Below the pieces are notes generated by a model, which saw only the letters and a list, made by a program, of their open reading frames with translations, was not told the DNA's origin and did no database searches. From Amycolatopsis circi (GTDB taxonomy: Bacteria > Actinomycetota > Actinomycetes > Mycobacteriales > Pseudonocardiaceae), in NCBI RefSeq assembly GCF_003385235.1, contig NZ_PQIA01000097.1, positions 1 to 35,621 of the forward strand: a stretch of DNA of 35,621 nt, written 5' to 3'. A program made the position numbers and the translations under genes. Shown piece after piece: positions 1 through 7,179 of the stretch (position 1 is the stretch's first letter; each line of letters starts with the position of its first letter).

Positions 1-330
1 TACAAGCCGCAGCCGTTCAAGCCCTCGATCCCCGAAGGCCCCGGCGGGATCAAGCCCTACGAGCCGAAGCCGTTCAACCCCGGCAAGATCGGCCCGGACG
101 GCAAACCGCCGATCCCCGGCGGCGGCAACCCCGGCGGCGGCCCCAGCTTCACCCCGCCGAACATCCCGCCGATCCCGACCATCCCGACCGGCAAGGGCGG
201 GGATCCGTACAAGTCGAACCCGTACAAGCCGCAGCCGTTCAAGCCCTCGATCCCCGAAGGCCCCGGCGGGATCAAGCCCTACGAGCCGAAGCCGTTCAAC
301 CCCGGCAAGATCGGCCCGGACGGCAAACCG
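1..330 (+). repeat. exact 108-bp direct repeat (1-108 and 223-330)
   Basis: Bases 1-108 and 223-330 are identical, with a 222-bp period, and lie in frame inside the Pro/Gly-rich gene. Copy 1 begins at the first base of the window, so its true left edge is unknown. Lack of any silent difference means recent duplication or gene conversion. The repeat may also explain why the sequence begins here, if this is an assembly contig. Confidence 0.9.
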
Positions 331-747
331 CTGTTCCCCGGCGGCGGCACCGGCCCGAGCGGCGAGAAGCTCGGCGGCATCGGCAAGGTCGGCGGCGTCA
401 ACGGCGAGAGCATCAGCAGCAGGCTCGGCGGCGGCGCGGGCGGTCTCGGCGGCGCCAAGGGCGGTCCGGGCTCCGGCGGCGCGTTCAGCGGCGCGGGCGG
501 CTCCGGCGCGGCCGAGGAAGGCGTCGCCGGGCGCGGCGGCCCCGGCTCGGGCGGTGCGGGCGGCAAGGGCGCGACCGGCGCTCCCGGCATGGGAGCCATG
601 GGCGGCGGCAAGGGCGGCAAGGGCCCGGAGGACAAGGAACACAAGGTCGCGAGCTTCGTCGAGTCGGACGACCCGTCGTTCTTCGCTCCGGACGAGGTCG
701 TCGCGCCGCCGGTGATCGGCGACTGGAAGAACAAGGACTGGAAGTGA
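1..747 (+). CDS. C-terminal part of a Pro/Gly-rich PPE-like type VII secretion protein (5' end missing)
   Basis: The reading frame is open from base 1 to the TGA at 745-747, giving 248 residues with no start codon, so the gene begins outside the window. The first 110 residues or so are rich in Pro, Gly and Lys (PYKPQPFKPS and PFNPGKIGPDGKP blocks). A 36-residue block is present twice, encoded by an exact 108-bp repeat. Residues of about 115-205 are a Gly/Ala/Ser-rich low-complexity stretch. The last 35 residues are a less repetitive acidic tail with the motif APPVIGDW. Pro/Gly-rich proteins ending in a DDP...APPVIG tail, next to EspC-like and YbaB-like genes, are common in Amycolatopsis and relatives as PPE-like ESX substrates. 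The N-terminal helical domain that would confirm this is not visible. The next gene starts 7 bp downstream, so the three genes are probably co-transcribed. Confidence 0.7.
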   Translation, partial: YKPQPFKPSIPEGPGGIKPYEPKPFNPGKIGPDGKPPIPGGGNPGGGPSFTPPNIPPIPTIPTGKGGDPYKSNPYKPQPFKPSIPEGPGGIKPYEPKPFNPGKIGPDGKPLFPGGGTGPSGEKLGGIGKVGGVNGESISSRLGGGAGGLGGAKGGPGSGGAFSGAGGSGAAEEGVAGRGGPGSGGAGGKGATGAPGMGAMGGGKGGKGPEDKEHKVASFVESDDPSFFAPDEVVAPPVIGDWKNKDWK

Positions 748-754
748 GGCGGCG

Positions 755-1273
755 ATGAGCGGAGGCGCACAGGGGTTCCGCGTAGAACCCGACGACCTCG
801 TGGCGCACGCGAGCCACCTGGACGGCCTGGTGGACCGGCTGAACACCGCGGCGCAGGCGGCGAACTACGCGATGTCCGACGACGCGTACGGGCTGCTGTG
901 CGCTTTCCTCCCGCCGATCATCAACCCGACCGGCGAGAAGGCTAAGGAAGCGATCAGCGGCGCGATCGAGGGCGTCCAGGCGACCTCGGACAACGTCCGG
1001 ACGGCCGCGAAGTCCTACCAGGAGGGCGACGAGGGCCAGTCGAAGCCGTTCAAGAAGGTGGCGACCGAAGGGCTTCTCAGCAAGGAGAACGGCGAGGAGC
1101 TGAAGTCGCGGTTCCGGGTCGGGGTGCAGGCTCCGACCGGGCAGAACGTGCCGTTCAACCGGGACGCCGTGCCCGCGGAGGCCCGGTACGACAGCGCGGA
1201 GCCGCTGCAGCCGCGGGAACGAGTCGGCGCTTCGTTGCCGGTGAACCGGGGCGTTTCGCCGGACGAGACGTAA
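755..1273 (+). CDS. EspC-like type VII secretion target protein
   Basis: 172 residues. The ATG at 755 follows GAGG-like sequence at the end of the preceding gene, 7 bp away. The N-terminal 95 residues are predicted helical, with the pattern VEPDDLVAHASHLDGLVDRL that is typical of the EspC/DUF2580 group of WXG100-like ESX substrates. There is no signal peptide or membrane segment. YQEGD at about residues 89-93 fits the YxxxD/E secretion signal of ESX substrates, placed after the helical hairpin as expected. The C-terminal 70 residues are polar and probably disordered. In the family such proteins pair with a PPE-like partner, and the Pro/Gly-rich gene immediately upstream is the obvious candidate. 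Pairing and secretion are inferred. No ESX core genes (EccC, EccD, MycP) are in the window. Confidence 0.75.
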   Translation: MSGGAQGFRVEPDDLVAHASHLDGLVDRLNTAAQAANYAMSDDAYGLLCAFLPPIINPTGEKAKEAISGAIEGVQATSDNVRTAAKSYQEGDEGQSKPFKKVATEGLLSKENGEELKSRFRVGVQAPTGQNVPFNRDAVPAEARYDSAEPLQPRERVGASLPVNRGVSPDET

Positions 1274-1400
1274 CGAAGCGGTGGCGCTCTCGCGGCGTCG
1301 CGGCGGGCGGGTACGGTCGACAGATGACGGTGCCCGTCGCGGCGAGGATGAGACCCGCCCGCAACGGCGCGGGTGACGGGATTCGAGGAGAACGAAAAGC

Positions 1401-2000
1401 ATGACCAGCGCGGGTGGGCTGGGCGACCTGATCAGGGACCCCGACGACGCAATCCGGCGAATGGACGAATGGGCGGCCGGGTTCGCCCGCAAGGCGGAGC
1501 GCTACGCGGCGGCCCAGCAGGAAACCGAACAGCTGCGGCTGACCGCGACGAGCCCGGACGGGACCGTCAAGGTCACCGTCGGGGCCGACGGGGTCGTGTC
1601 GGACCTGGTGTTCAGTTCCCGCACGCGCACCGTCCCGCCGGAGGAGCTCTCCAGGATGGTGCTCGAGACCATGCGGAAGGCGCAGTCGGGCATCACCGAC
1701 CGCGTGGCCGAGGTCATGGGCCGCAGCCTGGGCGACGAGGACCCGGACACCCGCGCCGTCATGCTCGATTCGCTCCGCAACCGCTTCCCGGACCCCGATC
1801 CGGACCCGGCCGACCAGCAGGACAGCGCGGAGGAAGAGCCGGAGCCGCCCGCCAAGACGCCGCCGCCGTCGACGCCCCCGGCAGGCGGTGCGCCTCGTCC
1901 GCCCGCGGCGCCGCCCGCGCCGGGCGGGCCCGCTTCGCCGCCGCAGGGCCGCCGTCCGGGCGGCATCGACCCGGACGAGCAGGACAACAACCCCTGGTGA
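1401..2000 (+). CDS. YbaB/EbfC-family protein with acidic Pro-rich tail
   Basis: 199 residues. The ATG at 1401 is preceded by GAGGAG at 1385-1390. Residues of about 15-115 show the YbaB/EbfC pattern: an N-terminal amphipathic helix, a beta segment (LTATSPDGTVKVTVGADGVV) and a C-terminal helix ending near MRKAQSGITDRV. This family forms small dimeric nucleoid-associated DNA-binding proteins of about 105 residues. This protein is nearly twice that length because of a tail (about 128-199) rich in Asp, Glu, Pro and Ala. Such long YbaB-like proteins usually sit beside EspC-like and PPE-like genes in actinomycetes, as here, so a role tied to type VII secretion rather than general chromatin is plausible but unproven. 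A longer frame opening at 1373 overlaps it and is a shadow. Confidence 0.8.
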   Translation: MTSAGGLGDLIRDPDDAIRRMDEWAAGFARKAERYAAAQQETEQLRLTATSPDGTVKVTVGADGVVSDLVFSSRTRTVPPEELSRMVLETMRKAQSGITDRVAEVMGRSLGDEDPDTRAVMLDSLRNRFPDPDPDPADQQDSAEEEPEPPAKTPPPSTPPAGGAPRPPAAPPAPGGPASPPQGRRPGGIDPDEQDNNPW

Positions 2001-2004
2001 CCCT

Positions 2005-2038
2005 CAGTGCGCCCCGGCCTCGCGGTCGGGGCGCACTG
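2005..2038 (+). terminator. terminator hairpin after the YbaB-like gene
   Basis: A 15-bp stem (CAGTGCGCCCCGGCC at 2005-2019 pairing with 2024-2038, one G-U pair) encloses a 4-nt loop and begins 5 bp after the stop codon. There is no U-tract, which is common for actinobacterial terminators. It probably ends the 1-2000 transcript. Confidence 0.75.
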
Positions 2039-2072
2039 TCGTTCGTGGACAGTCCGATGTGGACTTAGGGCA

Positions 2073-2246
2073 ATGCCAGGGACTTAAGCGGCGTGGCCTC
2101 ACGCTTCCGGGCGTCCGTGAGGGGAACCCTGAGGGACTCTGAGTCCCTCAGGGTTCCCCTCACGGACAGTCGGCCTCGCCAACACCCGCGACCAGGACAG
2201 GCACACTTCGAACCGCACTCACAGCGCCGCCTTAAGTCCCTGGCAT
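2073..2246. repeat. nested palindromic element (MITE-like)
   Basis: Outer inverted arms at 2073-2093 (ATGCCAGGGACTTAAGCGGCG) and 2225-2246 differ by one inserted base. Between them is a perfect inverted repeat with 27-bp arms at 2113-2139 and 2141-2167, separated by one base. No ORF is present. Flanks carry GACTTAGGG (2062-2070) and GACTCAGGG (2250-2258), a near-match that could be an imperfect target duplication or chance. This could be a non-autonomous mobile element, a genus-specific intergenic repeat, or part of a terminator region between the convergent genes on either side. Confidence 0.7.
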
Positions 2247-2305
2247 GGGGACTCAGGGAGGCCGGGGCGCCGCGACGAGGGGATCGGTCCGAAGCGGACT
2301 CCGGC

Positions 2306-2554
2306 TTACCGAACCTGTTTGCGGTCGGCCAGGTAGCGCAGGTAGAGCAGCGCCACGATCGCCCCGACGGCCAGAGCCTTGCCCCACTCCGCCGGGTTGG
2401 CGTAGGCCGGGCCGCACGAAGCGGGCTGGTCCGGGCCTGGGAGGCGCTCGCGGCCGCGCCCGGCCGCGAAGAGCGGCTGACACAGCAGGAACAGCCCGAC
2501 GGCCAGCACCCCGAACGCCACCAGCACCAGCACCTGCACCGACCGTCGCGACAC
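2306..2554 (-). CDS. small two-helix membrane protein
   Basis: 82 residues from the GTG at 2554. That start is chosen because a strong GGAGGAGGGGG ribosome site lies 6 bp before it. A TTG start 24 bp further up would put the ribosome site inside the gene. Two hydrophobic segments are visible: residues of about 6-25 (VLVLVAFGVLAVGLFLLC) and about 59-74 (ALAVGAIVALLYLRYL). Between them lies a short loop with Gly, Pro and Cys. The ends are basic (SRRS, RYLADRKQVR). No family is recognised. It is transcribed away from the YjbR-type gene in the same direction with a 71-bp gap, so they may share a transcript. Confidence 0.65.
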   Translation of the reverse strand: MSRRSVQVLVLVAFGVLAVGLFLLCQPLFAAGRGRERLPGPDQPASCGPAYANPAEWGKALAVGAIVALLYLRYLADRKQVR

Positions 2555-2625
2555 CGCAGACCCCCTCCTCCGGAACAAGAAGATCGTCCGGACCCCGCTG
2601 GGTCGTTACCCGAAATGCCGGATTG

Positions 2626-2967
2626 TCACAGGTGCGGCAGCGGAACCTCGGCCGCCAGGTCGTCCGGGGCGGAAAGCCGCCACGCCTCGTACACGAGTTC
2701 GGCCAGTTCGTCGGCCGCGATGCCGCCCAGTTGCACGACCACCCAGCCGAACCCGCCGGACGTGAACTGCTCCTCGAAAACGTCCGGGCGTTCCGCGACG
2801 AGCGCCTGCTGTTCCGCGACGGTCTGTTTGAGCCCGACCGTGTCGGTGCGCGGCCAGTGGTAGCCGAAACGCTTGCCGCGCACGCTGAACGACGTGTAGT
2901 CGCGGCCGCTGCCGCGTTCGACTTCGCGCAGCTTGCGGATGATCCGTTCGAAATCCTTGCTCGGCAC
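2626..2967 (-). CDS. MmcQ/YjbR-family protein
   Basis: 113 residues, GTG start at 2967. The sequence fits the MmcQ/YjbR (CyaY-like fold) family: a basic N-terminal helix, the RGKRFGYHWPR strand pair, a VGLKQTVAEQQALVAERPDVF stretch, and the hallmark C-terminal GWVVVQLGGIAADELAELVYEAWRL. Length is typical (110-130). Family members are annotated as DNA-binding or as hypothetical proteins, and no biochemical role is established. It is divergent from the DNA ligase at 3057, with about 90 bp between start codons. Any functional link with the ligase is only positional. Confidence 0.8.
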   Translation of the reverse strand: MPSKDFERIIRKLREVERGSGRDYTSFSVRGKRFGYHWPRTDTVGLKQTVAEQQALVAERPDVFEEQFTSGGFGWVVVQLGGIAADELAELVYEAWRLSAPDDLAAEVPLPHL

Positions 2968-3056
2968 CGGTCCTGGCCCCCTCCATCGTGGACGCCGCCA
3001 TCTTACGGCGGCGGATCCGGCGGGTTCGGCTTACGGTGGTGCGCGGAGGTGCCCGA

Positions 3057-4046
3057 ATGTCCGAAGTGGCCCGCGGCATGCCGCCCGCGATCGAGCCGAT
3101 GCTGGCGTCGCCCGACGGCGGCAGGCTGCGCGACGACCCGGCGTACGCCTACGAGTTCAAATGGGACGGTTACCGGGCGACCATGCGCGTCGCGCCGGAC
3201 GGGAGCACGTTGCTGACCAGTCGCAACGACAACGACTTCACCGCCAGATTCCCGCAGCTGTCCGGCGCGCTCGGCGACGCGCTCGGCGGCCGCCCGGCGG
3301 TGCTCGACGGCGAGATCGTCGCCCTGGACGAGCACGGCCGTCCCGACTTCGGCCTCTTGCAGAACCGCATCTGGAAGGCGGTCGCGTACTTCGCCTTCGA
3401 CATCCTGAGCCTGGACGGCGAAAGCCTGCTCGACGCGCCGTACGAGGAACGTCGCGGCATTCTCGCCGAGATCGAACCGCCGGACCGCCAGCTGGTCGCG
3501 ATCACGCCCTGGTACCGGCACAGCGACCTCGCCGAGGACGGCATGACGCCGGCCGGTCTGCTGGACGTCGCGCGGACGATGATGCTCGAAGGCTTGATGG
3601 TGAAGGCCCGCACGTCGCGGTATCACCCGGGACGGCGCAGTCCGGAATGGCTCAAACACCCGCTGGTGCAGACGACCGAGGTGATCCTCGGCGGCTGGCG
3701 CGCGGGCCAGGGCCGCCGCGAGGGCACGATCGGCGCGCTGCTGCTCGGCGCGCACGACCCGGATTCGGGGGAGCTGCGGTACCTGGGCGACGTCGGCACC
3801 GGCTTCACCGACGCGATGCTTCAGGACCTTCAGGCGCAGCTGGTTCCGTTGGAGCGCAAGACAAGCCCGTTCGCCGACCAGGTGCCGCGCGACCGGGCGC
3901 GCGGCGCGCATTGGCTGAATCCGGAGGTGGTCGGCGAGGTCGTGTACCGCCGCCTCACGCCGGGGGACGGCCGGTTGCGGCACACGGCCTGGCGCGGGTT
4001 GCGTCCGGAACGGCGTCCGGACGAGGTCAAAGTTCCGGCCCGGTGA
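3057..4046 (+). CDS. ATP-dependent DNA ligase (LigC / LigD-ligase-domain type)
   Basis: 329 residues from the ATG at 3057, chosen because GGAGGT lies at 3045-3050. An upstream in-frame start at 2988 has no such site. Motif I is EFKWDGYR with the adenylated lysine at K35. The RNDNDFTARFP, VLDGEIVALDE and EGLMVKA motifs follow, then the OB-fold part from about residue 200 (EVILGGWRAGQGRREGTIGALLLG). The protein is a stand-alone ligase domain without the polymerase or phosphoesterase modules of full LigD, as in actinobacterial LigC enzymes, which seal nicks in repair and back up NHEJ. No Ku gene is nearby. Motif V reads WLKHP, so the second lysine of the usual WxKxK form is absent. That variation may be tolerated in this subfamily. 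Confidence 0.88.
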   Translation: MSEVARGMPPAIEPMLASPDGGRLRDDPAYAYEFKWDGYRATMRVAPDGSTLLTSRNDNDFTARFPQLSGALGDALGGRPAVLDGEIVALDEHGRPDFGLLQNRIWKAVAYFAFDILSLDGESLLDAPYEERRGILAEIEPPDRQLVAITPWYRHSDLAEDGMTPAGLLDVARTMMLEGLMVKARTSRYHPGRRSPEWLKHPLVQTTEVILGGWRAGQGRREGTIGALLLGAHDPDSGELRYLGDVGTGFTDAMLQDLQAQLVPLERKTSPFADQVPRDRARGAHWLNPEVVGEVVYRRLTPGDGRLRHTAWRGLRPERRPDEVKVPAR

Positions 4047-4408
4047 ATGCGAACAGCGCCCAGGTGGTCGACGCGCCGCTCAACTCGTCGGCACTGTCGC
4101 AGAAACTGCGTGCGCACAGTGGACGCATCGGGCGAACCTGCAGGCGACTGATCCCCGCGCGGAGATGATCGGTCGCGAATTCGGGCGTTACGCCTGGGCG
4201 CAACTGGAAGCCGGGGCGTGCGGCCCAGGCGAAGTCGCTGGCGTCCCCGGACGCAGCAGTCGTTGTTCCCGCTGATCACGGGCGGCACGGCCTGAGCACC
4301 GCCGAAAGGTCGTGGTCGATCGGACCGGCCACGTCGAGGAGATCTGCGTACGGCTTGCCCGCGTTGCTTCACTGCCCGAGAGCGACCTCGAAGCCTTCGA
4401 GGAAACCT
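4047..4408. other. gene-free stretch between ligase and TetR gene
   Basis: No convincing gene. A 9-bp inverted repeat (CGCCTGGGC at 4191-4199, complement at 4223-4231) with a 23-nt loop is the only clear structure and could be a weak terminator. A plus-strand open stretch ending at the TAA 4432-4434 (about 4309-4434) has gene-like composition (VVDRTGHVEEICVRLARVAS, then SDLEAFEETF) but no start or ribosome site. It may be a gene remnant that now overlaps the end of the TetR gene. Confidence 0.4.
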
Positions 4409-4984
4409 TCACTCACCCTGCCGCAGCCCGGTAATCAACAGCCCGGCCAGGCGGCGCGCGTCGTAGCTGTCGTCGGCTTCCGCGCCGATGCACAGGTTTC
4501 CGACGCCGCGCATCAGGTGGACGGCCTCCAGGTCGGTGCGGATTTCCCCGGCCTTCGCGGCGGCGTCGAGCAGTTCGGTGCACACCGGGACGAGCCGCTC
4601 GAGGAAGTACGCGTGCAGGGCCTCGAAGCCGCTGTGGTCGGACTGCATGATTCCGGCCAGCCCGTGCTTCGTGACGAGGAAGTCGACGAACAGGTCGATC
4701 CACTGCGCGAGCGCGGCGTGCGGGGAATCGTTGTCCGCCAGCAGCTTGGGCCCCGCGTCGGCGCACGCTTCGACCTGGTGCCGGTACACCGCGATGATCA
4801 GGTCGGCGCGGGTGGGGAAGTGCCGGTAGATCGTGCCCACGCCGACGCCCGCCCGGGTCGCGACGTCGCGCACCGGCGCGTCCACTCCGGACTCGACGAA
4901 CACCGCCGCCGCCGCGTCGAGCAGGGTTTTCTCGTTGCGCCGGGCGTCCGCCCGTTTCGCGCGGGCTCCCGCGTTCTCACCCAC
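4409..4984 (-). CDS. TetR-family repressor, likely autoregulatory
   Basis: 191 residues from the GTG at 4984, which has GGAGGGAG just upstream. A TTG at 5017 would extend the protein by 11 residues but has no ribosome site. The N-terminal HTH is clear: KTLLDAAAAVFVESGVDAPVRDVATRAGVGVGTIYRHFPTRADL. It includes the TetR signature GVGVGTIYRHF in the recognition-helix region. The C-terminal half (about 75-191) is the helical ligand-binding and dimerisation domain and resembles the SbtR-like TetR C-terminal type. It is transcribed away from the hydrolase-LLM operon. Two related palindromes (5019-5033, 5043-5057) lie between them, so it probably represses that operon and itself. The inducer cannot be guessed beyond being something the hydrolase or oxidoreductase handles. 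Confidence 0.88.
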   Translation of the reverse strand: MGENAGARAKRADARRNEKTLLDAAAAVFVESGVDAPVRDVATRAGVGVGTIYRHFPTRADLIIAVYRHQVEACADAGPKLLADNDSPHAALAQWIDLFVDFLVTKHGLAGIMQSDHSGFEALHAYFLERLVPVCTELLDAAAKAGEIRTDLEAVHLMRGVGNLCIGAEADDSYDARRLAGLLITGLRQGE

Positions 4985-5010
4985 GTGCCGCTCCCTCCGC
5001 GTGCCGCCGG

Positions 5011-5057
5011 TAGACAAGCGGAACAGTGTTCCGTATAGTTACCGGAGCAACGTTCCG
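5011..5057 (+). promoter_or_regulatory. promoter with two TetR-type operators
   Basis: TAGACA (5011-5016) and TATAGT (5034-5039) with a 17-bp spacer form a good sigma-70-type promoter reading to the hydrolase, with start near 5046. The spacer contains the perfect palindrome CGGAACAGTGTTCCG (5019-5033). A second imperfect copy, CGGAGCAACGTTCCG (5043-5057), sits over the expected transcription start. Occupancy of both would block the promoter. Binding by the adjacent TetR protein is inferred from position. Confidence 0.75.
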
Positions 5058-5129
5058 TTTGCTCATGATGCCAGATCGGGCCGCCGGCCACCACACCCTC
5101 GCGCCCGATGGCGAAAGAAGGTACTTCCC

Positions 5130-6032
5130 ATGACCGCAGTACAGCCCGCGGCTCCGGTCGTCTCCGCGAAGCCGGCGCGGCTCGACGCGCCGGGACGCGG
5201 CGAGGACCTGCCGGTGCGCGTGTCCGCCCCGGCGACCGGACGGGACCTCCCGGTGATCGTGTTCTCGCACGGTTTCGGCTCGTCCCTGGACGGTTACGGC
5301 CCGCTCGCCGACTACTGGGCCGCGCACGGATTCGTTGTCGTGCAACCGACTCACCTCGATTCGCGGACCCGCGCGCTGCCCGCCGAAGACCCGCGCACGT
5401 CGAACATCTGGCGGTTGCGCGTCGAGGACCTCCGGCACGTCATCGACCAGCTCGACGCCGTCGAAGCGGCGCTGCCCGGGCTGAGCGGGCGCGTCGACCG
5501 CAGCCGGATCGCGGTCGCCGGGCATTCCTGGGGCGCGCAGTCGGCGAGCATGCTGCTGGGCGCGCGCATTGTTGAGGCCGATGGCAGCGTCGGCGAGGAT
5601 CTGTCCGATTCTCGGGTGACGGCCGGGGTTCTGTTCGCGATCACCGGCACTGGCGGGGCGGACCTGTCACCGTTCGCTGCCGAGCATTTCCCGTTCATGA
5701 GCCCGAATTTCGACGGCTTGAAGGCGCCCACGCTGATCGTCGCGGGGGACCAGGACGATTCGATGCTGTCCGTGCGCGGCCCGGACTGGTTCACCGACGC
5801 GTACCGGCTCAGCCCGGGGGAGAAAAGCCTGCTGACGCTCTTCGGCGCGGAGCACTCGCTCGGCGGCATCTCCGGCTACGAAGCCAAGGAGACCACCGAC
5901 GAAAGCCCCGAACGCGTCGCCCTGCAGCAGCGGCTGACCACGGCGTACCTCCGCAGCGCGCTCATCCCCGGCGACGACAGCTGGGCCGGGATCGAGGACA
6001 GCCCGCTCGGCCGCGTCGAATCGCACGAGTGA
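5130..6032 (+). CDS. alpha/beta hydrolase (chlorophyllase/dienelactone-like)
   Basis: 300 residues, ATG at 5130 with AGAAGG at 5116-5121. The alpha/beta hydrolase core is visible: strand and oxyanion segment VIVFSHGFGSS (42-52), nucleophile elbow GHSWGAQS with Ser133, an acid-bearing strand APTLIVAGDQDD, and the catalytic His in FGAEHSLGG. There is no signal peptide, so it is cytosolic. The FSHGFGSSLDGYGPLADYWAAHGF pattern is like chlorophyllase- and PAF-acetylhydrolase-type esterases, but the substrate is unknown. It is the first gene of an operon with the LLM oxidoreductase (14 bp apart) under a promoter carrying TetR operators. The pairing suggests inducible breakdown or detoxification of an ester or lactone, which is inference. 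Confidence 0.85.
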   Translation: MTAVQPAAPVVSAKPARLDAPGRGEDLPVRVSAPATGRDLPVIVFSHGFGSSLDGYGPLADYWAAHGFVVVQPTHLDSRTRALPAEDPRTSNIWRLRVEDLRHVIDQLDAVEAALPGLSGRVDRSRIAVAGHSWGAQSASMLLGARIVEADGSVGEDLSDSRVTAGVLFAITGTGGADLSPFAAEHFPFMSPNFDGLKAPTLIVAGDQDDSMLSVRGPDWFTDAYRLSPGEKSLLTLFGAEHSLGGISGYEAKETTDESPERVALQQRLTTAYLRSALIPGDDSWAGIEDSPLGRVESHE

Positions 6033-6046
6033 AAGGACTTCCCGAA

Positions 6047-6916
6047 ATGACCACGAAACCGCAGTTCGGCATCATGACCGCGCCGATGCAGACCAGTTAC
6101 ACCTCGTTGCAGCAGGTCTGGCGCGAGGCGGACGCGATCCCGGCCATCGAGCACGCCTGGCTGTTCGACCATCTCCTGCCGATCGCCGGAGAACTGGACG
6201 GGCCGATTTTCGAGGGCTGGACGCTGCTGTCGGCCCTGGCCGCGCAAACCGAACGGCTCCGGCTCGGGCTTTTGGTGACCAGCAACCGCTTCCGCCCGCC
6301 CGCGATGCTGGCGAAGATCGCCGCGACCGTCGACGTCGTGTCCGGCGGACGGCTCGACTTCGGCCTTGGCGTCGGCTCCCGGCCGAGCCACCCGATCGCC
6401 CGCCGGGAGTACGAGGCACACGGCCTGCCGTACCTGGAAACCGCCGACGCGGTGGCCCGGTTCGCCGAGGCGTGCACGGTGATCCGGAAGCTGTGGACCG
6501 AGGACAAGCCGTTCGATTTCGCCGGCAAGCACGTCCAGCTCACCGGCGCGTTCGGCAATCCGAAGCCGGTGCAGCGCCCGCATCCGCCGTTCGTCATCGG
6601 CGGCCGGGCCCGCGCGACGCTGCGGGTGGTCGCCGAGCACGCCGACGTCTGGAACATCCCGGGCGGGGACATCGCGGACGTCGTCGAACGCAGCGCGATG
6701 CTGGACGAGTACTGCGCGGAAATCGGCCGCGACCCGGCGGAGATCACGCGCTCGATCCACCTGGCGGTGTCGTATGACCAGCCCGCCCTTACGCGGGCGG
6801 CGATCGGGGAGGCGCTGGAGGCCGGGTTCAGCCACGTTGTGCTCGGGTTGCCCGCGCCGTTTCCGGCCGGAGTTGCGGGGTGGGTGGCGGAGGAGTTGAT
6901 CGAGAGGGCGGGTTAG
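6047..6916 (+). CDS. LLM-class flavin/F420-dependent oxidoreductase
   Basis: 289 residues from the ATG at 6047, with AAAGGA about 10 bp upstream. A GTG at 6029 overlapping the hydrolase stop is less likely. Luciferase-like TIM-barrel features are AWLFDHLLPIAG near residue 40, LRLGLLVTSNRFRPPAMLAKIAATVDVVSGGRLDFGLGVGSR (the family's strongest signature), a central HPPFVIGGRARATLRVVAEHADVWN, and a C-terminal HVVLGLPAPFP. The family reduces or oxidises small organic substrates using F420 or FMN. Which cofactor is used cannot be told here. It is co-transcribed with the hydrolase. Its last 39 codons are duplicated twice downstream. Confidence 0.88.
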   Translation: MTTKPQFGIMTAPMQTSYTSLQQVWREADAIPAIEHAWLFDHLLPIAGELDGPIFEGWTLLSALAAQTERLRLGLLVTSNRFRPPAMLAKIAATVDVVSGGRLDFGLGVGSRPSHPIARREYEAHGLPYLETADAVARFAEACTVIRKLWTEDKPFDFAGKHVQLTGAFGNPKPVQRPHPPFVIGGRARATLRVVAEHADVWNIPGGDIADVVERSAMLDEYCAEIGRDPAEITRSIHLAVSYDQPALTRAAIGEALEAGFSHVVLGLPAPFPAGVAGWVAEELIERAG

Positions 6917-7169
6917 GCGTCTTCTTCGGCGGTCGGTGATCGGGGACGCGTTGGAAGCGGGGTTCGGCCGCGTCGTGCTTAGGCTGCCAGCGCCGTTTCC
7001 GGTTGGGGCGGCGGAGGAGTTGGTCGCGAAGGCAGGTTAGGTGCCTTCCTCGGCGGTCGGGGAGGCGTTGGAAGCCAGGTCCAGCCACGTCGTGCTCGGG
7101 CTGTCTGCGCCGTTTCCAACCGAGGTCGCGCAGCGGGTCGCCGATGAGCTGATCGCCAAAGCGGGCTGA
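6917..7169 (+). repeat. two decayed tandem copies of the LLM gene 3' end
   Basis: The final 117 bp of the LLM gene (6800-6916) are followed by two diverged copies. Copy 2 spans 6917-7040 and copy 3 spans 7041-7169. Each has the same order: a 19-bp linker (16 of 19 identical between copies), then codons for (A/V)xGxALEA..., xVVLxLxAPFP, and ELxxxAG followed by a stop. Copy 2 reads IGDALEAGF...LPAPFP to TAG at 7038. Copy 3 reads VGEALEA...LSAPFP to TGA at 7167. Neither copy has a start or the rest of the enzyme, so they are pseudogene fragments. Confidence 0.85.
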
Positions 7170-7179
7170 GCGGTTCCCC

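Noticed and set aside
1373..2068. 231-codon frame overlapping the YbaB-like gene
   Set aside because: Arg/Gly-rich composition of an out-of-frame shadow. The 1401 frame shows the YbaB fold pattern and a proper ribosome site.
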